From Lewinella sp038528965 (GTDB lineage Bacteria; Bacteroidota; Bacteroidia; Chitinophagales; Saprospiraceae), in contig JBCBEC010000018.1 of assembly GCA_038528965.1 (NCBI GenBank), forward strand, positions 1 to 64,000: a stretch of DNA of 64,000 nucleotides. Reading direction: 5' to 3'. The notes beneath the pieces were generated by a model. That model made no database searches and was not told the DNA's origin. It saw nothing but the letters and a program-made list of their open reading frames with translations. Shown one piece after another: positions 1-9,775 of the stretch; position 1 is the stretch's first letter, and each line of letters starts with the position of its first letter. The position numbers were made by a program, and so were the translations under genes.

Positions 1-327
1 ATTGTGATCCGGATGCTGCATGCCGCTTAGCCACATGAAACAAATATTCTCATGGCAAGCCTTTTCGATCATGCGCGAAGAATAGATCTTCTCTACATAC
101 GCATACACCAATATCTTTAATAGCATCTTGGGGTGATACGAACTCGTCCCTCCCCCCTTGTAAGTCGACAACACCTGATCAATCGCCATACCGTCAATGG
201 CTTGGTTGATCAACCGAACTTTATGATGCGGTGCTATCATTTCTCCTAGAGTCGGAGGAAAAAGCCAACCCTGGTTTTGAACGTAGGGCTTGAATACAAC
301 ACCACGGCCCGAGGATTTGTTACTCAT
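1..327 (-). CDS. IS1182-family transposase, N-terminal part (runs off the window)
   Basis: The minus strand encodes 109 uninterrupted residues from an ATG at 325-327 to the window edge. The N-terminus contains GWLFPPTLGEMI, HPKMLLKILVYAY and SSRMIEKACHEN, the arrangement of the DUF772 N-terminal domain of IS1182/IS5-like DDE transposases. In this family the domain precedes the catalytic DDE fold, which would lie to the left of the window. The start is well placed, with a short untranslated stretch between it and a putative terminal repeat ending at 411. The gene appears intact as far as visible. The family call is confident from the residue pattern; whether the transposase is functional cannot be judged. 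Confidence 0.85.
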   Translation of the reverse strand, partial: MSNKSSGRGVVFKPYVQNQGWLFPPTLGEMIAPHHKVRLINQAIDGMAIDQVLSTYKGGGTSSYHPKMLLKILVYAYVEKIYSSRMIEKACHENICFMWLSGMQHPDHN

Positions 328-411
328 GCGAAGATCGATTAGCTTTCCTTCAAGATACAAATCATCGGGCCTGTGACATAATTAATCCGAAGCGGCTTTT
401 AAGACAGCCCC
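1..411 (-). mobile_element. Edge of an IS1182-type insertion sequence
   Basis: Read from 411 on the minus strand, the element begins GGGGCTGTCTTAAAAGCC, which fits the GGGGCTGTCT-type terminal inverted repeats common in Bacteroidota IS1182 elements. The transposase start lies 84 bp inside this end. The element sits 12 bp beyond the stop codon of the neighbouring vWA/T9SS gene, so it has not broken that gene but may replace its natural terminator. The other end is outside the window, so the repeat pair and any target duplication cannot be confirmed. Confidence 0.65.
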
Positions 412-423
412 AACTCACTTCCC

Positions 424-2673
424 CTATCTTCGTAAGAGCAACACCTGTCCCTGTGTCCACTCTCCTTCGGCAGACTCGTGGCGCAGCCAATAAGTGCCGG
501 CCGGGTAGGCGCTTATGTTCATATCAAAATCCTCATTGGCGGGGCGCTGCAACAACAACTTACCGTGGGCATCTGCCAAATAAAGCGTGCCTTCCGTATC
601 CGGAAAACGCAGACTCAAAGGACCGCTAGTAGGATTGGGGTAATACGCCCAATTTCGTGCTGTGGGTGTTGGAGTTTCTAACAGTCCAACCTCAGCAACA
701 GGAGTATCACAAGTTGAAAGTTGGCTCCGCTCAATGATCAGGCGAGCTAGCACGTCATTTAGGTATTCTACCTCGTAAGAATCCGTGCTGGGCTCAATGT
801 GCGCATTGCCTATGCCACTGTGGTCTGTGACGAACGTATAGGTGCCATTGGTTGCCAAAGCCATGCTGCGCAGCAAGTACTCTGTACTCTTATCCACACC
901 ACTACAACTTACTGGAATAATCTGAATGCCGCGCATGGCAGCTTTGGTCACCGCTACTTGCATGCGCTTGATGTTTTCTTCTGCTTGGTGTGGTGGGGCA
1001 TCTAATACGAGGAACAAAAGCCTAGTGCTAGCATCATCACGCCAAGGTAGTGAGTCCAGCGCAGATTCCATTGCTGCCTCAACCGCCTCAGGATAATCGC
1101 CACCCCCCATCGCTTGTTGCTGTTCCATAAATTTCATTGCCTCAGTAGCACTAGCAGTGAATGGCTGTAATCTGGTCAGGTACTCTTCGCCTTCATCGCG
1201 GTAGAAAACGCTGCCCATTTCCAGGTCCACACCAGGTAAGCCTTCTTTCACTCGGCCAATCACGTCGAGCAGTTCTGCTTGCAGATAGCTAATCTCGTCT
1301 CCCATAGAGCCTGTAGCATCCACCACGAAAGCTACGTCTACTACGGCATCCTCTCGGCAATCCACACCTAAAGTCTGAAAGTTAATTCCCGCCCTAAACG
1401 GCTTAGCATTAGGGATGCTTACTTTCTTACGGCCGTATTCTACTTCAATGCTCAGACCGTTGGCAGCAGTAGCAACTTCACGGAAATAATGCGCCCATAG
1501 TTCGGCACGACCCTGGGCATCTGTACGGGCCTGCCAGAGGGCATTGCCCTGGCCGTCCTTCAGCGTTGCGGTAGCATTTATCACAGCGCTACCCTCAGGT
1601 GTCGTAAGCTGTAGGGTATAGCGGTGATCGGCGTATTGCTTCCAGGTGCCACGGTGCATGGCCAAGTCTTCCTGGCTGATATCCGACCACATTTCCCACT
1701 TACTAAAGTCATTGACTTCACCTGCCGTTAGTTGACCCGCTTTGGGCAATTCTTCAATAACACCTTCTGGCATAGCACCACCAGCCGGAGCATCCGCGCT
1801 AGCTGGAATAGTGGCATAATCTGGCTCCACTCGTCGGGCTCTACTAAAGTCCGTTGGTGTTACATCCATAGCCATCGTCGTACGCCCGACCGACTTAGGA
1901 CTCACCGCTGACGGTGGTGGTGGCGCGCTCACGGCATAATCTGAGATGGGTTCACCCACCGATAGCGTTCGTACAGCTCCACCTTCCAATCTCTTCTCTC
2001 CGCTGACGGCACTATCCATTAAAGCTTCCCACCTTGTGGGCACCTCCATGTAAAAGGTGTGTTCCTTTCCTACACAGGTATTCTTCTGCTCTAAGGTTTT
2101 GAAACCCGTGTAAGTAATGATTAGATCCACACATTCACGAGGTGCCGAAAGCACAAAGTACCCATCAATATTGGCCGTAGTTCCCTTAGTGGTGCCAGCG
2201 ATTAATACGTTCGCACCAATCAATGGCTCCTTTGCGGAGTCAAGCACCTGACCTTTTATCTGGTAGTCACCTCGGCTTTCAGTGGGATAAATCGTTCCTT
2301 TTTCTGGTAAATGAACGGCTGGTAGATACTGAATTCGGGAGAGGGTAATCAGCCCCTCACTGCCTGATCGCAAGCTCAATTGCTGGCTTTCGTAGCCCGG
2401 AAAACTCAGCTCCACCATATCAGCTACCTCATCTCCTTTCATCCGGAAACAACCGTGGACATCTGTTTCCGCAAGCCAGTTACCAGCAAGGTCCTTGACC
2501 ACCACGTAGATGAGCGGTTTGCCATTATCATCTACCACACAGGCTTCAAAGTCATCTGTCGCTATTGGTTCTGGACTAGCAAAGGCTAAACCGAAGAGGA
2601 TAGTTATCGCCAATAGAAGCATAAGGTGGACAGTATTGAATTTCATAGCTTTCATTTCAAATCGTTTTAGCAT
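424..2673 (-). CDS. Secreted vWA-domain protein with carboxypeptidase-regulatory-like domain and T9SS sorting signal
   Basis: This 749-residue protein starts with a signal peptide. The true start may be Met7 or Met10, since the hydrophobic stretch LMLLLAITILFGLAFA follows Met10. Residues about 138-195 form a CarboxypepD_reg-like beta-sandwich (GQVLDSAKEPLIGANVLI). A proline-rich linker spans about 245-300. A vWA domain starts near 445 with a MIDAS-type DATGS motif at 452-456. The last 70 residues (YYPNPTSG to the end) form a type A T9SS sorting domain, so export and surface attachment or release are expected. It lies 12 nt after another vWA gene and is probably co-transcribed with it. vWA domains usually mediate metal-dependent adhesion or complex assembly; the ligand is unknown. 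Confidence 0.85.
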   Translation of the reverse strand: MLKRFEMKAMKFNTVHLMLLLAITILFGLAFASPEPIATDDFEACVVDDNGKPLIYVVVKDLAGNWLAETDVHGCFRMKGDEVADMVELSFPGYESQQLSLRSGSEGLITLSRIQYLPAVHLPEKGTIYPTESRGDYQIKGQVLDSAKEPLIGANVLIAGTTKGTTANIDGYFVLSAPRECVDLIITYTGFKTLEQKNTCVGKEHTFYMEVPTRWEALMDSAVSGEKRLEGGAVRTLSVGEPISDYAVSAPPPPSAVSPKSVGRTTMAMDVTPTDFSRARRVEPDYATIPASADAPAGGAMPEGVIEELPKAGQLTAGEVNDFSKWEMWSDISQEDLAMHRGTWKQYADHRYTLQLTTPEGSAVINATATLKDGQGNALWQARTDAQGRAELWAHYFREVATAANGLSIEVEYGRKKVSIPNAKPFRAGINFQTLGVDCREDAVVDVAFVVDATGSMGDEISYLQAELLDVIGRVKEGLPGVDLEMGSVFYRDEGEEYLTRLQPFTASATEAMKFMEQQQAMGGGDYPEAVEAAMESALDSLPWRDDASTRLLFLVLDAPPHQAEENIKRMQVAVTKAAMRGIQIIPVSCSGVDKSTEYLLRSMALATNGTYTFVTDHSGIGNAHIEPSTDSYEVEYLNDVLARLIIERSQLSTCDTPVAEVGLLETPTPTARNWAYYPNPTSGPLSLRFPDTEGTLYLADAHGKLLLQRPANEDFDMNISAYPAGTYWLRHESAEGEWTQGQVLLLRR

Positions 2674-2685
2674 TTGCGATTTATT

Positions 2686-4227
2686 TTATTCTTCAGCCAC
2701 CATCGTTCCAGCCAAAGCTTGGGCCTTAGCAATCAACGCTATCATCTCTTGGCGATAACCAGAGGGGTCGCGCCCCGTTGCCTGACGAGCAATACTTTCG
2801 CAATGTTCGTAGGTGGCGTCGGCTTTGTGTTTGCTATCGCGAAGCAGCATGGCAAACTCTGCTACTGCCGCCGCCCAACGTAGGTTTACACTACTTTGCC
2901 CGAAGCTGTTAGCGGCAGTAGGCACATTAATAGCCCATTCCTGTGCTGTATCACCATCTGGCTGCTTGTAGCGCAGGCGTACAATGCTAGCCACATCCGT
3001 AGCTGCGGCAGTGTAGTTGGGTACAATTTCGTAGAGTGCGGTGATCGTATGACCAGCACCAAGCTCACCGGCATCCTTGGCATCATCGCGGAAGTCTTCG
3101 TTTGCCAGCAGGCGGTTTTCGTAACCAATGAGGCGGTAAGAAGCTACGTAGGCAGGATTGAATTCCACTTGAATTTTCACATCTTTTGCTACCGCAAAAA
3201 GGGTTCCGCCAAACTCGTTGACCAGTACTTTTCGGGCTTCACTTAACTGATCGATGTAGGCGGCATTACCATTGCCTTTATTCGCCAGGATCTGCATTTT
3301 TTCATCCTGCAGGTTACCGCGACCAAACCCAAGTACCGAGAGAAAAATCCCACTTTCACGTTTGATTGTAATAAGTGCTTCCAGACCATCGTCATCCGAA
3401 ACGCCGACATTAAAATCACCATCGGTAGCCAGAATGACCCGGTTGTTACCACCTTCGATAAAGTTCTTCTGGGCAATGGCGTAAGCTTGTTGAATTCCCG
3501 CCGCCCCGGCGGTAGAACCACCGGCTTGTAAGCGAGAGAGCGCGTCTTTAATTTTTGCTTTTTCATCACCACTAGTCGATTCTAAAACCACCCCGGAAGC
3601 ACCGGCATAGACAACAATCGCTACCCGATCCTCAGGGCGCATATTATCCACCAACAGCTTCATGCTATTAATCAGAAGCGGCAGGCGATCCGGACCGTTC
3701 ATACTACCCGATACATCAAGTAGGAAGACAAAATTAGCCGGGGGTAAATCTTCTTTCGGAATCTCCTGTGCACGCATCCCTACCAGCATTAGTTGGCTCT
3801 TATCGTTCCATGGGCAGGCGGCTAATTCGGTAGTTACCTGAAAAGGATGTTCCGTGCCATTTGCTCGGGGATAACTGTACTGAAAATAGTTGATCATCTC
3901 CTCAGAACGCACAGCATCAGCAGGTGGAAGACTTCCTTCGTTTAGGAAGCGCCGTACATTGCTATAGCTAGCCGCATCCACATCAATGGCGAAAGTGGAA
4001 GTAGTTTCTTCTGCGGCAGCAATGAAATCGTTTTCCTCAATCTCCGCATATCCTTCACGTGATACCGGTTCTGGATCTGGTGGCGGGACCTGCATGCTAT
4101 ACAAAGCATCAGCAGCAGGAGCTGCGGCAGGATAAGCAACATGAGTTTCATTAGACTTGGAGTCCATCGCTGCCTTATGGCAACCCAACAAAAGCAATAA
4201 GGAGAGAATGAAATAGTAGGATTTCAT
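2686..4227 (-). CDS. vWA-domain lipoprotein, YfbK-like
   Basis: I chose the start at 4227 because it gives a lipoprotein signal (MKSYYFILSLLLLLGC, lipidated Cys16). A longer open frame to 4347 only adds an unlikely N-terminus. The protein has 513 residues. A von Willebrand N-terminal region (TFAIDVDAASYSNVRRFL, about 78-96) precedes a vWA domain with an intact MIDAS DVSGS at 171-175, and a C-terminal DUF3520-like region follows. This is the layout of E. coli YfbK and many Bacteroidota homologues. It is probably anchored in a membrane facing the periplasm. It is followed 12 nt later by a second, T9SS-exported vWA protein. The function is not established; a role in metal-dependent protein-protein contact is family inference. 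Confidence 0.85.
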   Translation of the reverse strand: MKSYYFILSLLLLLGCHKAAMDSKSNETHVAYPAAAPAADALYSMQVPPPDPEPVSREGYAEIEENDFIAAAEETTSTFAIDVDAASYSNVRRFLNEGSLPPADAVRSEEMINYFQYSYPRANGTEHPFQVTTELAACPWNDKSQLMLVGMRAQEIPKEDLPPANFVFLLDVSGSMNGPDRLPLLINSMKLLVDNMRPEDRVAIVVYAGASGVVLESTSGDEKAKIKDALSRLQAGGSTAGAAGIQQAYAIAQKNFIEGGNNRVILATDGDFNVGVSDDDGLEALITIKRESGIFLSVLGFGRGNLQDEKMQILANKGNGNAAYIDQLSEARKVLVNEFGGTLFAVAKDVKIQVEFNPAYVASYRLIGYENRLLANEDFRDDAKDAGELGAGHTITALYEIVPNYTAAATDVASIVRLRYKQPDGDTAQEWAINVPTAANSFGQSSVNLRWAAAVAEFAMLLRDSKHKADATYEHCESIARQATGRDPSGYRQEMIALIAKAQALAGTMVAEE

Positions 4228-4412
4228 AGGTTGTTTTTGATAGTAGATGCAAAACTGATAAAGAATGCACACGGCCACAGAAATTTTTATTGATTTATTC
4301 GCTTTAAGCACTATCTCATTCCCCTCGAAAGGATAATTTTTTATCAAAGTCTTACCGTCAGGATTTAATTATTCGACGGTTACTTATATTCGCAGCGAGC
4401 AAATCTCGCCCT

Positions 4413-4940
4413 ATGCCGTTTATCGAAACCCCCATTGCTGATCTTCTGATTTTTGAGCCCAATGTTTGGCAAGATGAGCGAGGATATTTCTTCGAATCTT
4501 ATAATGAGCAAACCTTCACGGCGGCTGGTCTCACTTACCGCTTTGTACAGGATAACGAAGCGAAGTCTACCAAAGGTGTCCTACGGGGACTGCACTTTCA
4601 AAAGGGAGAAGCAGCCCAGGCTAAATTGGTGCGAGTAACCGAAGGAGAAGTATTTGATGTGGCCGTTGATATACGCCCCAATTCCAGCACTTATGGTCAA
4701 TGGTACGGAACGATCCTCTCCGTTGAAAACAAACGCCAGTTGCTTGTTCCCCGGGGCTTTGCTCACGGTTACCTAGTCATGACGGATACGGCCGTATTCA
4801 ACTACAAATGTGACAATTTTTACGTGCGCGAAGCTGAGGGAGGTATCCGCTATGATGATCCCAAAATTGGTGTGGCCTGGCCCGTACTGGATATACCTTA
4901 TCAACTATCTCCTAAAGACGAAGAATGGGCTCTGCTTTAG
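4413..4940 (+). CDS. rmlC: dTDP-4-dehydrorhamnose 3,5-epimerase
   Basis: The 175-residue product matches the usual length of RmlC cupins. It has the hallmark RGLHFQ at 58-63 with catalytic base His61, a second conserved His118 in PRGFAHGY, and Tyr131 in NYKCDNFY, the proposed general acid. The enzyme epimerises dTDP-4-keto-6-deoxyglucose at C3 and C5 on the way to dTDP-L-rhamnose, a precursor of surface polysaccharide. It is divergent from the vWA operon, with a 185-bp spacer. rmlD is in the same window but about 58 kb away, and rmlA/rmlB are absent, so the pathway is not one compact operon here. The stop is followed by a 91-bp gap to a histidine kinase gene. Confidence 0.93.
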   Translation: MPFIETPIADLLIFEPNVWQDERGYFFESYNEQTFTAAGLTYRFVQDNEAKSTKGVLRGLHFQKGEAAQAKLVRVTEGEVFDVAVDIRPNSSTYGQWYGTILSVENKRQLLVPRGFAHGYLVMTDTAVFNYKCDNFYVREAEGGIRYDDPKIGVAWPVLDIPYQLSPKDEEWALL

Positions 4941-5031
4941 CGGCCCCTTGCTTACTGGCACGCTTCACTACGCAATATTACCTCTTCACTACATTCGCGC
5001 TTGAGTAGATACCTGCTTTGTTGTTATTTGT

Positions 5032-6420
5032 ATGGCAATGAACAGTCTCCGCCGACAACTTTTCCTTTGGCTCAAGCCTAAGCATCGCCGTTTATCGGCC
5101 GAAGAACACATGAAGGTGCTGACCTTTGTGGATGCCCTCTGGATTGGTTCCATCCCGGTGTTCATCATCTTTCCGATACTCTTTTACTTTTCCGAATTCA
5201 AGATGGGGCTTTGGTGTAGCCTCCACAGTATTCCGTATCTCTTAGCTATTATTTGGGTGCTGCGCACAACCGCCAATTTTGTCTGGTTAGCGCATACAGT
5301 GGCAGTTTCTGTTTTCAACTCCATCACACCAATTGCTATCCTAAGTGGTGGTATGGACTCGCCAGTAATCATCCTGTATCTCATGGCCATCCCGGTAGTC
5401 TTCGATATGGGCGGCTCTAAGTGGGGGCTGCGCTGGTCCATTATTTACGGTATACTACTGGCGCTGTTATTTGTCATTGACACCTGGTGGTACCCTTTCC
5501 CAGATTACTTTCAAAACAAAGACACTTTTAGTTTTCTCTTTGTAGCCTTCCTGGCCTTCGCTGTATTTTTGGTACTGTACAATAATCAGTGGGCTATCGC
5601 ACACGAAGACTTGCTTCAAGAAATCACCCGACAGGAAAAACTGCTCAACGAGCAGGAGAAGATGGCTTCCATTGGTCAACTTATGGCCGGCATTGCCCAT
5701 GAAGTCAATAACCCGCTGAATTACATTAAAAATGGTGCCAGTGCTTTGCGCCTTAACCTGCTAGACTTCCAGCAGATCACCACTCAACTGCAACAACTAC
5801 CAGCCCCTACCGAAGAGCCTGAACTAGTGAAGCTTCAGGCATTGATTCAGCAGCTCGATTTACCAGCGCTGGAGGAAGAAACACTAGCCATTACTACTAG
5901 TATCAACAGCGGTGTAGAGCGGATTGGGGAAATTACTATGGGGTTACGTTACATGGCCTATTCTGATAAGGATGAAAAAGAAAGCGTGAATATCCATGAC
6001 GATCTGCGGGTAGCAGTAACCATGCTGCATAGTCAGTACAACGGTAGGATCGAAATTGCCGAAGATTTTCGTGCCGAACCCTATATACAAGCCTATCCAG
6101 GTAAGTTGAGTCAGGTCTTCCTCAACATCATCAGCAACGCTATCCAGGCCATCGACGGCCCTGGAATCATTTACCTACGGACCTACTCCGACAACACACA
6201 AATGCGCATTCAAATTGAAGATACCGGTAGTGGAATGAGTGAGGCTGTACGCTCCAGAATCTTTGATCCCTTTTTCACCACTAAGGAAGTAGGAAAAGGT
6301 ACTGGCCTAGGTCTTTCCATCACCTTTGAGATTATCTCGGCCCACGATGGTACCATTAGCGTAAGCAGTAAAGAAGGGAAAGGTACCTGTTTCGAAATCA
6401 CCTTACCACAGCTGCTCTAA
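5032..6420 (+). CDS. Membrane sensor histidine kinase
   Basis: The 462-residue protein has an N-terminal membrane module of about six helices (roughly residues 30-185), a short coiled linker (about 190-215) and a kinase core. The H-box IAHEVNNPLN places the phospho-acceptor at His223. The N-box is QVFLNIISNAIQAI, the G1 box IEDTGSGM, and F/G2 DPFFTTKEVGKGTGLGL. The HEVNNPLN form is typical of kinases that pair with NtrC-like or orphan regulators. No response regulator lies beside it, so its partner is elsewhere. Its last 4 nt overlap the convergent end of the large WD40 protein gene. Signal and target are unknown. Confidence 0.9.
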   Translation: MAMNSLRRQLFLWLKPKHRRLSAEEHMKVLTFVDALWIGSIPVFIIFPILFYFSEFKMGLWCSLHSIPYLLAIIWVLRTTANFVWLAHTVAVSVFNSITPIAILSGGMDSPVIILYLMAIPVVFDMGGSKWGLRWSIIYGILLALLFVIDTWWYPFPDYFQNKDTFSFLFVAFLAFAVFLVLYNNQWAIAHEDLLQEITRQEKLLNEQEKMASIGQLMAGIAHEVNNPLNYIKNGASALRLNLLDFQQITTQLQQLPAPTEEPELVKLQALIQQLDLPALEEETLAITTSINSGVERIGEITMGLRYMAYSDKDEKESVNIHDDLRVAVTMLHSQYNGRIEIAEDFRAEPYIQAYPGKLSQVFLNIISNAIQAIDGPGIIYLRTYSDNTQMRIQIEDTGSGMSEAVRSRIFDPFFTTKEVGKGTGLGLSITFEIISAHDGTISVSSKEGKGTCFEITLPQLL

Positions 6421-9400
6421 TCCAGTCCCCAGAACTTGAGTATACCGCCGGTATCTCCACTCACCAGCACTGATTCATCCGGTGAAAAAGTGACCGTTCG
6501 AACCTCCAGGCGATGTCCGTCAAAGTCGCGTACAAACTCCCCGTCGGGTAGCGTGTATAAGCGTAGATCACCATCGCGGCTACCAGTGGCCACGTAGGCG
6601 CCACTATTAGCAATGGTCAGGGCGGTAATATTATCTGAATGGGTGACATCAAAGCTCTCTACCAGCTCACCATCCCAGGTCCACAAGCGTACTTTATTGT
6701 CTCTGCTACCAGTGAGTAGCCACTGCTGGTCCAGATCAAGGCTAACGCAGTAGACTTCATCCGCGTGGGGCAGTTCTACTATTTTTTCACCATCTATAGA
6801 CCACAAAACCGCAGTTTTGTCCTGACTTCCAGTGAAGACATATTCACCCTTAGGTCCAAATTTTGCCTCGTAAACCGAATATTGGTGGGGAAATACCGCC
6901 AGGCGTTCCGGAACGGTAAAATCCCAGAGCTCAGCTCGATATTCGCCTCCTCGTTTACCGAAGAAGCTGATGAGGACCTGGCTAGGGTTAGTAGGGTGAA
7001 AGTCAACGTCCTTAATCAGGCTATTCTCAAACCCAAATCCCCCCAGGTATTGCAGGCTATCGTTGAGCAGCAGAATTTGATGATCCTGACTGACCGTAAA
7101 GACGTAGTTGTTTTCACTATCCGTAGCAACCGCCACCAATGGTCGGCCTTCCGCCTGGACGGTTTGTTCCCAGGTATCTGGCCCCGCAAATTTACTGATG
7201 TAGCGAATCTCCCGATCGTTGCTGGCCACTAGTACATCCTGGCCATCACTGGAATAGGTCACCGCATCTACACGTCCGGGTAATTGATAGCTCGTCACAG
7301 GTTGCAAATAATAGGTCCAGAGATTCAATACGGCGGCTAAAATCAAGATGGGCACTTGCCAAACCCAATCGCGCCAGCGCGTTACCACGTTTTCTTGCTT
7401 TACAAAAAGGTGCTGGAAACGTTTAAACAAGCGATGATCCAAGCCGAAGGACTTGTCACGTACGTACTTGATAATCATCGCATCTTGCACCTGCTGGCCG
7501 TGCAAAAGCTGCTCCAATTCCTGTTCCAGTTTTTGCCGCTCTTGCTTCTCCATATCTGGCTGGAATAAGCGATTGACGATCAGTGCCAGGTGGTGATCGT
7601 TCCACGCCAGAGAATCAATAGGTGGCAGGTTTTCTTGCAATGAGAGTACCTCATCCCAACGTTGGCGCATCCGCAGGCAGAATACCGGATAGTGCTCCTC
7701 CAACCAATCGACCAGAGCGGTTCGATAAGCTTCCGGAATCCGGTTTTCGGCCAGCCACGGCAATCGATTGAGCATTTCTAAATTGGCTAGCGTGCAGATC
7801 GGGCGCGCCTCCATCGCTTCCAACTCACGCCCTACTAATAAGGTCCATTCCCAGAAGGGAGCCGCGGGAATAGCACAGGCCGCAATCCAGCGCACCAAAC
7901 TATCATCCACTCGCTGTTCGGCATCATAACTCAACAGGTAGGAATTGAGTACGGTGAACAGCATGTCTGTTTGTAAGCCTTCCGGCAAACGTAAGGGCGT
8001 TGCGGTAGCCGCAAATTGCTGTCGGAATTTCCGGTGCTTTGAAATATTTAGCGCCTCTAAAACACTTACGGCTTCCGCCAAACCTTGGGTATTAGCCGGT
8101 ACAATACGGAATGACTCACTTAACTGCTCCTCGTGCCGCCCTAGGTTTTCACTCCACTCGGGCAGCAACAGCAAACGTTGACGCCAACGTGAGAATATTT
8201 TGGTCCAAGCCGCAAGTCTACCAGAGCGGTAGTCCAACATGCGCTGACCATCAGAGTAAATCAGTAAAGCACTCGAACCGTGGCGATGGCTCAAGGTTGC
8301 CAAAGATTGAAGCTGATGCACAGACTTCTCCCAGCATACGCGCGGGTCGCCAGAAAAGTAATAACGTTGGATGGGTGCTTCTTCCACAATGAGTTCATCA
8401 ATCAGCAGCTCAAAGGTCTTACGGCGATGGTGATGGGTGCAGTTTAGATCAATCAGCAGAAGGAACTGTTGCTGTTTATGTATTTCCTGAAAAGCAAGCT
8501 GGATACTGCCCCCCTTGCGGATAGTGGACTCCACCGTCTCTTCTACGTCCAAGCGATTAGAAGAGTAGGCATCCCGCGCTTTGAAAGCGGCCAGGGCGCG
8601 ATAAAAATAGCGATCAAGGCTCAAGCGGGGTTTACCAGGTATTCGCATCAACCAGTGGTAAGGTCCTTGCCGATTGGTGTAGGACAACATCACCTTGCGG
8701 CGGCGGTAGCGCAGCCACCAACCCAATAACAATAGTAAACCCGCCAAAACAATTAAGAAGACCGCCTTCTCTTTACTGAAACTACTGAAGCCCGGCTTTA
8801 CCGTAAGGTATGTTCGGTCGCCCGTGGCTAAGGTTGTAGGGTGGTAACGAAACAGGGCGGTGTCTGGCTCTTCTTCCAATTGCTGAAATGGCATTGGGCC
8901 CAGCGTATCATTGTCTTCGCCAATCCTGGTACGTAAGTTCTGCATTTTCAACAGATCGCGCATACGTTCACGATCCGAACGCGGCACCTGCCGTCGGTCA
9001 ATATTGACTGGAATCTGTGGATTTTGCAAATAAGCGGGCGGTGACTTTGGACCTAACTTGGGGAATCTTCCTACCTGCACTTCCACGTTTAGTTCGACAC
9101 ATTGGCGCTGTCGGCCGCAAAGTTCCAGGCGAATTTTTTCCGAGCCCATCTTGAGGCCCTTTACCGAGAATAGTAAAAACGGTTTGGAATACGTCAGTTG
9201 TACATCCGCTTTCCCTTGTTGTCGACTTTTACGTTTGATCTTCAAGTCTTCCCGACCCAAGGGGCCACCTAACTCTACCCTGATCAAATTTTCACGGGGC
9301 TGTTCGCTGTACTGGATGGGGATTCTGATATCCGGACGAAAATCTGTGTCATTCCACCAACGCCACGCAAAGACGGCCCCAACAAGCATCGCCAAAATAG

Positions 9401-9773
9401 CTAGGAGCCTAAAAGGATGGTGAATGGCAAAGGAACGTAGGCGAGGCCATAGCTGTAGCAAGCGTGCTCGCCAGCCTTCGAAAAAGCGTTGTGTCGCAAT
9501 TTCCTGAATGCGCTCTTCGTGGGCAACTCGCTCAAGTTGATAAATCTCTAAGGCATCATCAAACACCTTGTAAAAACTGGCCTGCAATTGAGAGTTGTAT
9601 CCCAATACTGGCGCCAATAGAAGCTTAAGTTCGTGCGGCTCAAATTCTGGCCGATCTTTGAGCAAATGCCAAACCCGCAAGTGTTGGTCTACCCCCACTT
9701 GGTGTCCTTGCCCTTCCCAAACCCGCAATAAAATGGAGAGAAAAGCTGCCGCCTCAAAGCTCGCTTTGGCCAT
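6417..9773 (-). CDS. Giant membrane protein with N-terminal helical domain, vWA-like core and C-terminal WD40 propeller
   Basis: This 1118-residue protein is the last gene of a three-gene operon, 2 nt after the MoxR gene. Visible order: a helical N-terminal domain (1-95) resembling the region that accompanies vWA partners of MoxR ATPases; a membrane helix at about 121-138; a beta-rich, probably extracytoplasmic part (140-330); a second helix at 337-354 followed by basic residues; a divergent vWA-like segment (437-565) starting LLLIDLNCTH, where the MIDAS is degenerate; a helical region (580-800); a third hydrophobic helix (804-822); and a WD40 beta-propeller (830-1118) with blades such as GSQDKTAVLWS and GSRDNKVRLWT. 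The likely role is the membrane effector or sensor partner of the MoxR ATPase. Exact topology and function are inference. Confidence 0.75.
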   Translation of the reverse strand: MAKASFEAAAFLSILLRVWEGQGHQVGVDQHLRVWHLLKDRPEFEPHELKLLLAPVLGYNSQLQASFYKVFDDALEIYQLERVAHEERIQEIATQRFFEGWRARLLQLWPRLRSFAIHHPFRLLAILAMLVGAVFAWRWWNDTDFRPDIRIPIQYSEQPRENLIRVELGGPLGREDLKIKRKSRQQGKADVQLTYSKPFLLFSVKGLKMGSEKIRLELCGRQRQCVELNVEVQVGRFPKLGPKSPPAYLQNPQIPVNIDRRQVPRSDRERMRDLLKMQNLRTRIGEDNDTLGPMPFQQLEEEPDTALFRYHPTTLATGDRTYLTVKPGFSSFSKEKAVFLIVLAGLLLLLGWWLRYRRRKVMLSYTNRQGPYHWLMRIPGKPRLSLDRYFYRALAAFKARDAYSSNRLDVEETVESTIRKGGSIQLAFQEIHKQQQFLLLIDLNCTHHHRRKTFELLIDELIVEEAPIQRYYFSGDPRVCWEKSVHQLQSLATLSHRHGSSALLIYSDGQRMLDYRSGRLAAWTKIFSRWRQRLLLLPEWSENLGRHEEQLSESFRIVPANTQGLAEAVSVLEALNISKHRKFRQQFAATATPLRLPEGLQTDMLFTVLNSYLLSYDAEQRVDDSLVRWIAACAIPAAPFWEWTLLVGRELEAMEARPICTLANLEMLNRLPWLAENRIPEAYRTALVDWLEEHYPVFCLRMRQRWDEVLSLQENLPPIDSLAWNDHHLALIVNRLFQPDMEKQERQKLEQELEQLLHGQQVQDAMIIKYVRDKSFGLDHRLFKRFQHLFVKQENVVTRWRDWVWQVPILILAAVLNLWTYYLQPVTSYQLPGRVDAVTYSSDGQDVLVASNDREIRYISKFAGPDTWEQTVQAEGRPLVAVATDSENNYVFTVSQDHQILLLNDSLQYLGGFGFENSLIKDVDFHPTNPSQVLISFFGKRGGEYRAELWDFTVPERLAVFPHQYSVYEAKFGPKGEYVFTGSQDKTAVLWSIDGEKIVELPHADEVYCVSLDLDQQWLLTGSRDNKVRLWTWDGELVESFDVTHSDNITALTIANSGAYVATGSRDGDLRLYTLPDGEFVRDFDGHRLEVRTVTFSPDESVLVSGDTGGILKFWGLD

Positions 9774-9775
9774 GC

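Noticed and set aside
4385..4392. TATATTCG as the rmlC promoter
   Set aside because: One base off the TAnnTTTG consensus and no TTG at the required distance, so not listed as a feature.
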